Positions 1 through 8,256 of a stretch of 22,101 bases of DNA are shown piece after piece (the stretch's first letter is position 1; every line of letters starts with the position of its first letter). The stretch comes from Paramacrobiotus richtersi (Eukaryota > Tardigrada > Eutardigrada > Parachela > Macrobiotidae). The stretch covers positions 1-22,101 of the forward strand of contig JAQGAU010001004.1 in the NCBI GenBank assembly GCA_034698045.1. The letters are read 5' to 3'. The notes below the pieces were generated by a model. The model was not told the origin of the DNA, ran no database searches, and saw nothing but the letters and a program-made list of their open reading frames with translations. The translations under genes were made by a program, and so were the position numbers.

Positions 1-108
1 GTCTCGCAGTCTCGCAGTCTCGCAGTCTCGCAGTCTCGCAGTCTCGCAGTCTCGCAGTCTCGCAGTCTCGCAGTCTCCCAGTCTCGCAGTCCGCAGTCTC
101 GCAGTCTA
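1..108. repeat. 8-bp tandem satellite (GTCTCGCA)n
   Basis: The octamer GTCTCGCA repeats without change about eight times from base 1, then continues with a substitution (CTCCCA), a shortened unit (GTCCGCA) and a decayed end near base 108. It begins at the window edge, so the full array may be longer. It sits upstream of receptor copy 1, where that gene's exons 1 and 2 would be expected. Confidence 0.95.
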
Positions 109-453
109 GTAGTTTCACGCGGGCCTGCATTCGCCGGCTTACTGTTTCTCTGTATTTATTGTGCCCCACTTGTACATTCTTACCGAAGCATTCATATAAG
201 ATTCGTTAATCTTCTTCTTCCCATGTACTGTATGATAATCTATCGGCACGATATATCCCGATTCACATGGTAACCAGGTTACGTATGTGGCGTAGGACTT
301 TCTACCGACAACCTGCGAACGAAAAAAGCATAACCATTGGGCTTCGCTGTTCTATAAATCCGCCGCACTTTTACTGGTCTAAAAGTCAAGTCAATATGCA
401 CCGACACAGATACGGGTCGTCGGTTTTCTGATGCAACTTTGCGCTGTTTTCAG
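109..453. other. Non-coding stretch or intron left of receptor copy 1
   Basis: I see no exon here. It ends in a good 3' splice site (TTTTCAG at 447-453) that feeds exon 3 of receptor copy 1. In copies 2 and 3 the matching intron is only 92 and 157 nt, and exon 2 (about 430 nt, encoding the distal S1 lobe, TM1 and pore) lies directly before it. No similarity to that exon 2 is visible in bases 1-453. Either the intron has expanded (with the satellite inside it) or copy 1 has lost its 5' half. Confidence 0.6.
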
Positions 454-1229
454 CGGACTTACGACGATCTAACCATGTCGCCGCCTACAACTTTCTCGTT
501 ATTGTATGGCTACTATGGGTTCTCGTCATCTTCTTCACTATCATAACCGCCTCACTAACGGCAACACTCAGCATCAATCCCGCCAGTTTACCCTTCGATT
601 CTCCGGAAGCCTTTCTCCAATCAGATTTCACACTAATATCCCGACCACTCGATGCGTTCCAGAGCAGCACAACCCAAAACTTCGCTTCGAAAACGGTGAT
701 TTTCAGTGCCAACAATTCGGACGCGTATTTGTACGACATTGCGGCGCATGCATCAAACAGAAACAAAGCAGCGGTTGTCTGCATCTTTGTGGACAGTTCG
801 GGATGTAGTGATAAAGGACTGATTGGGGCGTTCGATATTGGGATCAAAAGATGGGTGTCGGTAATGCAGTTACGGAAAAACACGAGGTTTCTTTCGGACG
901 CATTCAATAAAAGGTACGCGACTGGGTCGAACTTAACTCATCGATTTGGCTATTACGACGTTTAGTATGATGTTTACAGGATTTTGCGATTAATGCAAGC
1001 CGGATTAACAGAGCGTCTTATGGAGGTGCACCGGCTAATTTCTTATCGTGATAAAGCGGCCGCAATCAAACCCACTGGAAGCCATTACGACGATCGTAAA
1101 GGAATTGCTTATGTAATAACCAATGCTAGACTTAGAAGGATCTTTTACTGTTCAGCTGGGTTTTTGATGCTCTCTGCTACTGTATTTTTGTATGAGATTC
1201 GGTTTCCGGAATACAGAAGGAGAATATAA
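454..1229 (+). pseudogene. Ionotropic receptor-like gene, copy 1 (exons 3-4 only)
   Basis: Two exons join as 454-913 and 980-1229 across a 66-nt intron (AG|GTACGC ... TTTACAG|G; phase 2, restoring an arginine codon). Exon 3 is 460 nt, exactly as in copies 2 and 3. It encodes the third membrane helix with the channel-family signature region (ITASLTATLSI) and most of the second ligand-binding lobe. Exon 4 encodes the end of that lobe (ILRLMQAGLTERLMEVHRL) and a last membrane helix (FYCSAGFLMLSATVFLYEI), ending RRRI and TAA. No internal stop is present in the two exons. Exons 1 and 2 (first S1 lobe, TM1, pore) are not found to the left inside the window, so this is either a 5'-truncated pseudogene or a gene whose 5' exons lie beyond the edge. 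Its protein is closer to copy 2 than to copy 3 (for example the shared SSTTQNFA and HASNRNKAAVVC stretches). Confidence 0.7.
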
Positions 1230-1318
1230 AACTGCGTAAATGTATCAGAAGGTCCCGTTCAACACATGTCATGTCAGAGCTGAACCGGTTTGAATCTCAG
1301 GTTGGTTGAATGCGAAAA

Positions 1319-1324
1319 AATAAA
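1319..1324 (+). terminator. Candidate poly(A) signal, receptor copy 1
   Basis: An AATAAA hexamer lies 90 nt after the stop codon of copy 1. The homologous place in copy 2 has no AATAAA; its nearest one is at 5265-5270, about 510 nt after the stop. Hexamer match and position are the only support. Confidence 0.3.
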
Positions 1325-1411
1325 TTCGTATACTTCCGCTCGCTTTAAAAACTGCCCCAGGCTGGATGTTGCACTGTTACAGAACAAAAGCGAAAACAAC
1401 GTAAAATTTAA

Positions 1412-2231
1412 CCACACGCTAGAGTTCTGCAATGGACTGAAAAAGTCAGTCCAGTCCGATCCAAAACGTGTTTTCATTTCCCAAATCCAGTCCAAACCCA
1501 AACTTGACCCACCCAATCCGTCCAGTCCAATCCAAACACTTTTTTACTAATCCAAATCCAGTCCATTCCAATCCAGAAAACTTTTTTCGATTGCCGTGAC
1601 TATTCACTAGACCATTAAAGCATTACATTTTTTAACTTAGATTTGATTATCGAAGTTTGCCATTTTCTATAATTATGTACTTCTGGTCAAGCGTAAGCCC
1701 ACACGAACATACGGACCTGCTGACTGACATGACCATCCGTTTTAAAAATCAAGCATCTTCGCCTGACGTATAACTAGTCAGTAAGCTAAAACCAAAGTGA
1801 AAACCAAAGCAAGTATTCCCATATCACAAACCTGAGAATTATGTTATTTGGCTTGTTAACTGCAGTCACATGTGGGACTGTGTTTGACGAAGTGTGTGTT
1901 TCACTTCGGCTGAAACTGTAGCGTTTTATTAGAACTGGGTAGGGCATTTTTTTACGGAGGAACAACCAGCAGACCTGGGTTTTGCTGGCAGCAGACAAAA
2001 TAAACATTCATTTTGTGCCATAAACATTGCCCAGTGCATTTGTTAGACTAATAATTATGGAAACTATGGACCAGTTTCCGCAACCAATCCAGTCCATTTG
2101 TGCCAAACTGGAATCCAAATCCAATCCAAAACCATAATTTTTTTTCTTAAATCCGTCCAATCCACTCCATATTCTGGTATGGATTGGACTGGACTGGATT
2201 TTCCAGTCCATTGCAGAACTCTACCACACGC
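1412..2231. mobile_element. Non-autonomous hAT-type transposon (804 bp) with 8-bp target duplication
   Basis: The element spans 1420-2223. Its ends form inverted repeats that start TAGAGTTCTGCAATGGACTG and remain matched for about 44 bp with 4 mismatches (1420-1463 against 2180-2223). It is flanked by the perfect direct repeat CCACACGC at 1412-1419 and 2224-2231. An 8-bp target duplication and a TAGAG... terminus are the hallmarks of the hAT superfamily. Behind the terminal repeats, both arms carry many short CCAGTCC / AATCCA motifs (about 1436-1585 and 2085-2210) in opposite orientation; such subterminal arrays are typical of hAT transposase binding regions. The interior (1590-2080) has no credible coding region, so the element would depend on a transposase made elsewhere. 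It sits in the spacer of receptor unit 1 and is absent from the equivalent place in unit 2. Confidence 0.88.
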
Positions 2232-3174
2232 ACAAGACGGTTTTTTTTCTGAGCTTCCACCACTTCGAACATTTCCCTGTGAAAGTCACTTTATCGGACC
2301 TTTTACTTGCCGTAGTCTGCTACGTATTCTTTGGGCTCCAAGTTTATTTTGGGTTCTGGCAGACATGTCAGACTGAAACTGGTCGTCTATAATGGTGTTA
2401 TGGAAACGTTTTGCAGGTGAAACTATTGCTGGGTAACACGAAGGGTGTCCAGCGGCAATGACCTTTATACAAATGGTTTACGTAACTGGCAACCTTATTG
2501 CATACACCTTTTGATTCGCAAATCGCAACTACCAGACCTGTGATCTGTGCGTCTCGTTTGTTAATAAAACAAACATACACAGAGGGAAACATTTCCGCTT
2601 GCAAAAGCTCCTCAAGGATAGAAACTTTCTCGGACGGAAAAAATCAAAGCGGGACAGACTTTATTGTCCTGTGTGGAGCAGGTCGTAGTCGTGCTAGAAC
2701 TTGCACAGTCGCGCCGTGGTTAACGGTTCAGCAGAAACTGCGCACGACCCTGCTCAGTGCCACCGTTCCACATGTGAATGTTAAATTAAAAATCGTCAGA
2801 AAATCTCGAACTGTGGCGGGAAGAGTTCAGTACGTTACGACAAGACCACAATGTCTGTGATACTTCGACAGCGTACATTCAGTACGGTAATTGCAGAGTG
2901 TTAAATTCTCTACATAATTCATGAACGGATATTTTAATTCAATCACTAGCTGTCTGTATGTCTGGTATCTGCAGTTGTGACAGATATCCGTTACCACAGC
3001 AGTCCATGGAAATTCTGACGCATTCATGTTCAATTCTGTTATGCTGCGCACGAGCTAGTTTATGCGAAGTAGGCTAGGACCATCCCCGAGTCAAATTTCG
3101 CTGCTGAAAAACTTGTACTGCAAAAGTTAGCATTTCCGTATTATTTTTATCGTGTGCGTGACTCGGTGAATGTG
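2232..3174 (+). other. Spacer between receptor copies 1 and 2
   Basis: No gene is supported. Most of it aligns with the spacer between copies 2 and 3 (about 5270-5960). A stretch of about 230 bp (2536-2765) has no counterpart there and looks inserted. The last 265 bases upstream of the copy 2 ATG contain a block conserved with copy 3. A 120-codon open frame at 2498-2860 spans both the duplicated and the inserted sequence, has no family resemblance and is not conserved in spacer 2, so I do not call it. Confidence 0.6.
2910..2925 (+). promoter_or_regulatory. Conserved upstream block, receptor copy 2
   Basis: CTACATAATTCATGAA is identical at 2910-2925 and 5648-5663, 265 and 314 nt upstream of the copy 2 and copy 3 ATGs. 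It is followed in both by AGCTGTCTG and a GACAGAT(A/G)TC...TTACC block. The surrounding spacer is more diverged, so this may be a retained promoter or enhancer element, but shared descent alone could also explain it. Confidence 0.3.
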
Positions 3175-4753
3175 ATGGACACGTCGTATCGTGTTTGCAC
3201 GAATAGATTAAGCCACGGGAAGGACATATGTAATGGCTATTTCGAGAAAGTTCTTACAGTTAGCATCTCTGAATTTCCTCCGTACAGTTACGAATCTCCA
3301 CCTGGCTCACGCTGTTTTAAAGGACTGACGATTTCTCTGCTTTCTTACATAACAAACGCTCTAGAACTACGGTATGTACGCAAGTAACACAGCTGGCAAG
3401 CCTCATCTCGTTGACCGAATGACTTTGTCGAAAGACGGTTTCTTAACAGGTTAGTTCCTCTACCAGAAAGAGACCCAGTTGGTTACAATACCTCCACCAA
3501 TGGGCCACCGTTTGACGTGCTGAGCGGACGCGCGGACGTGAGCGCCTGCCCGTTAGGGATCACCCCGGCACGTCTGGCTGACTTCCATCTCCTATCAATA
3601 ATTATTTATACCCTGCGTAGCAATCAAATAGCAGTCCACAAATCATTTATCATTGAGAGTGGAACCGCAGCTTTGCTGCGAGGAGTTATCAATAGTTTTG
3701 ATTAGTACACTTGGCTCGGAATCGCTGCCGTTTCCGTCTGGGTTTTTGTTTTGTTTTGGTGTGCAAACGCTCTTGATGTCCTGATAAGCCTATCGGATGA
3801 AGCTAGCGACTGGTCTCATCGACTCGTAGCGAAGAAAGCGTTGCAGAAAACATACTGGGAGTTCTTTTATGGTTTTGTCGGTCAAGGTAGATCGTTTTTT
3901 GACTGTCTCGGTACCCTTTTAAATCCCAAGTTCTTGTTATTTTTGTCAGTTATTCGCATTGTCAGTTCTTTTTATTAGCGGATTTGCGCAAATCCATTCA
4001 CGTCGCAGCCTACAATTGTCTAATCGTCATGTGGCTCCTCTGGATCGTGGTCATTTCCTTTACCAGCATTACCGTCTCGTTAACAGCAGCACTCAGTATC
4101 AATCCCGCGAGTTTACCCTTTGACTCCACGGAAACTTTCCTCCAATCAGATTTCACATTAGTATCCCGACCGCTTGATGCGTTCCAGAGCAGCACAACCC
4201 AAAACTTTGCTACGAAAACGGTGATTCTCGATGCCAACAATTCGGATGCGTATTTGTACGACATAGCAGAACATGCATCGAACAGAAACAAAGCGGCAGT
4301 TGTCTGCAACTTTGCGGACAGCTCGGTATGCAGTGATAAGGGATTGACTGGGGCGTTTGGTACAGGGATCAAAAGATGGGTGTCGCTGATGCAGTTACGG
4401 AAAAACACGGACTTTGTTTCGAAGATGGTGAATGAGAGGTAGGTGACGGTGTCGAATTAAAACCATAGACCTTGCTGTTTCAGATCTGCTGCTTGTATGA
4501 TTTTTACAGGATTTTGCGATTAATGCAAGGCGGGTTAACAGAGCCCTTGATGGATGCACACCGTTTGATCTCTTATCGTGACCAGGCAGCCGCTATCAGA
4601 CCAACAGGAAGCCATTACGACGATCGTAAAGGAATTGCTTATGTATTAACAAACGCAAGGCTTAAGAAGATTTTCTACTGTTCATGCGCGTGTTTAAAGT
4701 TCTCTGTTGCTTTATTTTTGTACGAGATTCTGGGATGCAGACAAAAAGTGTAA
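3175..4753 (+). pseudogene. Ionotropic receptor-like gene, copy 2, one in-frame TAG
   Basis: Exons 3175-3371, 3450-3886, 3979-4438 and 4510-4753 join with the same phases (2, 1, 2) as copy 3. Donors are CG|GTATGT, AG|GTAGAT and AG|GTAGGT; acceptors are TTAACAG|G, ATTAG|CG and TTACAG|G. The 445-codon frame covers an S1 lobe (KVLTVSISEFPPYSYE, GLTISLLSYITNALEL; then ADVSACPLGITPARLADF with the arginine at the position that binds the ligand carboxylate in glutamate receptors), TM1, pore, TM3, S2 and TM4. The frame is broken only by TAG at 3703-3705 (codon 151), where copy 3 has TGG just before TM1. Past the stop the frame stays open and conserved to the end at YEILGCRQKV. Two extra codons (Ile-Ile, near 3599) distinguish it from copy 3. 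This looks like a very young pseudogene, an allele with a premature stop, a read-through gene, or a sequencing error. Confidence 0.78.
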
Positions 4754-5961
4754 AACTGCGAACATGTTTCATAACGTCGTATTTAACTTCGTAAAGTGCA
4801 ACAGATCCTGAGAAGTGACAGACGTCGTGTCAGAAGTAAACCAGTTAGAATCACGTGCAGTCTGAACGCTGAAAAGGCAAAAACGTATACGGATATTCGC
4901 TCGCTGTATGTATCGCACCAGGCTGGATGTTGCATTCGTCTGTCACCCAATCGCAAAAAGCTGTTGCAGTTTTTACAGGCTAGCGGATGAACAGCTGAGC
5001 AAATTCAGCTCTTTGAAGGGTACGGGAAGATTATTATGTATTCGTGTGTAAGCAGTCCTGGCGACCGGTACGGACAGTCTTCCCGGAAAACATTTTGGCG
5101 TTGGCATGGGGCGAGGGGAAGGGGTGCGAGAATTTCCCTACGTATTCCGTACGCGCTCGACATCAACTATGTCGGAATCACTTGGTCTGCTTGTTTCTCC
5201 ACTGTGTTCATGGCTCCAGCATCAAATCGTTCTTGACGCTGTGATCAGCCAAACCATCACGCAAAATAAAGCCACCCAAAAATTTCTTTGTTTCTGAGCT
5301 TCAGCGCACTTCGAGCATGTCTATGCGGAGGTTATTCTATCACACCCTTAATTGCCGCAGTCTGCTGTTTATGTTTCGTGCACCAAGCTTGTTTTTTTGT
5401 GTTGCAAAAATGTCGAAACGAAACCGGTCGTCTAAAGGCGTTCGGCAAACGTTTTGCACATGGGACAGTTACTGGGTTACGGCATAATATCCATTTGAAA
5501 TGACCTTTATGTAGACGGCTTACGTAACATGTGTGCATGCATCTACGCGACTACCAAACCACCAATGTGGAATTAAAATTCGCCAAATAAGCTCGAACTT
5601 TCAGCATGTAACAACACCGTAATCCCAGAGTACAGATAATTAATGATCTACATAATTCATGAATGGCATTTGATTGCCAGCTGTCTGCAATGTGGGGTGT
5701 CTGTACATCTGACAGATGTCAATTACCGTAGTACATGGTACATGATATGTTTACTTTAGTTTATGCCATATACGACGCCGGAAAAGGATTCCGAAGGAGA
5801 ACCGGACCCCGAATAAGGAGATATGTTCATAATCTGCCTCAGTGAAAATTTGACTACCAAAATTTCGCTGATGTAAAAGTTATACGTCAGTTTGGAAAAT
5901 CACGCCTGCAGTATTTTACCCGGCGCGTTCGTACTTAAGAAGCGATCGGCTAACAAGCCTT
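4754..5961 (+). other. Spacer between receptor copies 2 and 3
   Basis: No gene is supported. Large blocks match spacer 1 (4754-4990 with 1230-1411; 5265-5760 with 2232-3060). About 230 bp around 4990-5265 has no match in spacer 1. The three overlapping small open frames at 5036-5297 lie in this unmatched block in all three phases and have no recognisable features. An AATAAA at 5265-5270 could serve copy 2. Confidence 0.55.
5648..5663 (+). promoter_or_regulatory. Conserved upstream block, receptor copy 3
   Basis: Same 16-base block as at 2910-2925, here 314 nt upstream of the copy 3 ATG, again followed by AGCTGTCTG and a GACAGATGTC...TTACCGTA block. It is the best conserved piece of the upstream region that I can see between the two units. 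Confidence 0.3.
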
Positions 5962-7623
5962 ATGGATACGTCGTATCGTGTCTGCACGGACAGGTTAAGC
6001 CAGGAGAATCACAAATATAATTCCTCTTTCGAGAAAGTCCTTACAGTTAGCATCTGTGAATATCCTCCATATAATTACGAATCTCCACCTGGCTCGCGCT
6101 GTTTTAAAGGGCTGACGATTTCTCTGCTTTCCTACATAGCCAAGGCTCTAGAATTACGGTAGGCACGCCAGTTGCACAGCCTTTTGCAAACACTATCTCG
6201 GATTCTCGTTGATCGAATAATAGATTAGAAGGAAGTTTTTTAATGAGATTTCTTAACAGGCTTATTCCTCTACCAGCAAGAGACCCAGTCTTTTATAATA
6301 CGTCGCCCGATGGCCCACCGTTTGACGTGCTGAGTGGTCGCGCTGACGTGAGCGCGTGCCCGTTAGGGATCATCCCGGCACGTCTGGCTGACTTCCATCT
6401 CCTATCCATATATACCGTGCGAACCTATCAAATGGCCGTCCATAAATCATTTATCATTGAGGGTGGAAATGAATCGTTGCTGCGAGGACTTGTGAATAGT
6501 TTTGAATGGCGCAGCTGGATCGGAATCGCTGCCGTTTCTTTATGGGTTTTTATTTTACTTTGGTGGGCCAACGCTTTGGACTTCCTGATTAGGCTGTCGG
6601 ATGAAACAAATAACTGGTCCCGTAGACTAGTAGTAAAGAAAGCGCTGCAAAAAACATGCTGGGAGTTTCTGTCTAGTTTTGTCGGTCAAGGTAGGTCATT
6701 CCGTAGCTGTCTCGCTACACTATGAAATGCGAATGAACGGTTGAGAAATGGAAATTCTGGCAGCAAGGAAAGTAATGTAAATCGCCGCACGTGTTGATGT
6801 ACACGCTGTGTTTCGATTGTTCAGTATAGGTCACTATTTTTTGTTAGCGGATTTGCGGAAATCCATTCACGTCGCAGCCTACAATTGTCTGATCGTCATT
6901 TGGCTTCTCTGGATCCTGGTTATTTCCTTCACCTGCATTAGCGTCTCGTTAACAGCAGTACTAAGCATTAATCCGAAAAGTGTACCCTTCGACACTCCTG
7001 AAAGCTTCCTGCAATCCGATTTTCAGTTAGTTTCACGACCGCTCGATTCATTCCAAACGACCACAACCGAAATTTTCCGCGCAAAAACCACCGTTTACAA
7101 CGCAAACGATTCAGACGCGTACTTGTATGACTTAGCGGAGCACTCGTCAATAAAGAATAAGTCAGCGGTTGTTTGCATCTTTGTGGATAGTCCGGAATGC
7201 ACTAACCGAGGACTGGAGGGGGCGTTTGATCTAGGAATCAAACGATGGGTGTCGCTAATGCAGTTACGGAAAAACTCGGATACTCTTTCGGACATGGTTA
7301 ACAAACGGTACGCGACTTGGTCTAATTCCGCGTATAGGTATGTCGTTAGGTATGGTATTTGCAGGATTCTACGATTAATGCAAGGTGGATTAACAGAGCG
7401 TCTGATGGAGATACATCGGCTGATTTCCTATCGCGATAAAGAATTCGCTATCAAACCGACAGGAAACCAGCACGACCACCGTAAAGGAGTTGCATATGTG
7501 ATAAGAACGACTAGACTTCAGAGGATTTTCTACTCTTCAGCTGGGCTTCTGGTGCTCTCTGTTGCTGTTTTTATTTGTGAGACTAGGTTCTCTAAATTGG
7601 ATAAAAAACATGAGAACGCATAG
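5962..7623 (+). CDS. Ionotropic receptor-like ligand-gated channel, copy 3 (intact)
   Basis: Exons 5962-6158, 6260-6690, 6848-7307 and 7365-7623 give 448 aa. The plan is that of an ionotropic (glutamate) receptor core without a separate amino-terminal domain. S1: residues 26-60 (KVLTVSICEYPPYNYE, GLTISLLSYIAKAL) and 93-120 (ADVSACPLGIIPARLADF, Arg107 aligning with the carboxylate-binding arginine of glutamate receptors). TM1 is about 152-172 (IGIAAVSLWVFILLWWANAL), the pore segment about 190-210, and TM3 about 221-250 with FTCISVSLTAVLSI at the place of the SYTANLAAFL signature. S2 is about 255-400, including ILRLMQGGLTERLMEIHRL; TM4 is about 417-435. Introns (101, 157, 57 nt) and their phases match copy 2. 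By family, such proteins are cation channels in the plasma membrane, often chemosensory; the ligand is unknown. No signal peptide follows the chosen ATG, and the frame is open further upstream, so a 5' exon may be missing. Family assignment is firm, subfamily is not. Confidence 0.82.
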
Positions 7624-8256
7624 CTGTGGAACAAGGACGTCTCCAGCTGCGCAGAGGAAAGTAGATTTAACTTGTTCTCGTTCAAATCCGAAATTTATTC
7701 AGTAATGAGTTACAGACATGTTTTCAGTGTCAGCTTTTATCCAGACTGCGTTCTGGACCGCATCTCCCATGCTGACGTGTCCGGGTGATCGCCAGGGCGC
7801 TAAAACTAAAAGTCAAACGTTCAACTAAGCATTAGACTACTTCGCTTGTTCCTTAAAACTTCGCAGTTATGTTACCTGAACTTTAATGTAGTGAAACAAA
7901 ACGAGGAGATGTTAAAATCGGTACCTTACTGTTTACTTGATTGTCTACTATAATCGTGAGTGTAATACGACCGTTTCAAAATTTTATCGAATTAGCTTCC
8001 CGCGTGAGAAGATGAACCAGCGGAGAAAGGGTTAAATCTGGCCCAACTGCAGTCCGTTATCAAAATTATGGTCAACCTCTGATGGAACATTATCATATGG
8101 CCTATATGATATAGGAGCACCTGAGCACACAAGGGCATTCGGCTCTACGGAACAAAGACAAAAAAAAAACAATATCTACTCCAAACAACATATACACAAA
8201 TACCAGACGGCAGTGCATGACATAAAAGACGTCTGCATCAAGCGTCAAGAGGACAT
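7624..8256. other. Intergenic region between convergent genes
   Basis: This lies between the stop of receptor copy 3 and the stop of the Ig-domain gene, so it holds two 3' ends. I see no coding region, no clear AATAAA close to either stop and no similarity to the receptor spacers. A short A-run lies at 8160-8169. Confidence 0.6.

Larger units (their letters stand above)
454..7623 (+). repeat. Tandem array of three receptor gene units
   Basis: Three head-to-tail copies of one receptor gene. The homology is not limited to exons: the sequence after copy 1 (1230-1411 and 2232-3060) matches that after copy 2 (4754-4990 and 5265-5760) in blocks, for example CAGGCTGGATGTTGCA at 1359 and 4919 and the CTGAGCTTC block near 2250 and 5296. 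The duplicated unit is therefore gene plus spacer, about 3 kb. The downstream sequence of copy 3 (after 7624) does not match, so the array ends there. Unit differences include the hAT-type element and an extra block in spacer 1, and about 230 bp extra in spacer 2 (around 4990-5265). Confidence 0.85.

Noticed and set aside
1-108. CRISPR-like or telomeric array
   Set aside because: The unit is 8 bp with no spacers and is not a known telomere motif; it is a simple satellite.
485-907. 140-codon open frame on the - strand opposite receptor copy 1 exon 3, with a similar one of 132 codons at 4010-4408 opposite copy 2
   Set aside because: They are exact antisense shadows of a real coding exon. The similarity between them only reflects the homology of the sense exons, and there is no independent start or splice context.
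1274-1550. Open frames on both strands at the left end of the hAT-type element
   Set aside because: Their composition comes from the CCAGTCC/AATCCA repeats, and they start outside the element and run into it.
2498-2860. 120-codon + strand open frame in spacer 1
   Set aside because: It crosses the border between duplicated spacer and an unmatched block, is not kept in spacer 2, and has no recognisable features.
7670-7700. GTTCAAATCC, similar to a tRNA T-arm
   Set aside because: No matching acceptor or anticodon stems could be placed around it on either strand.
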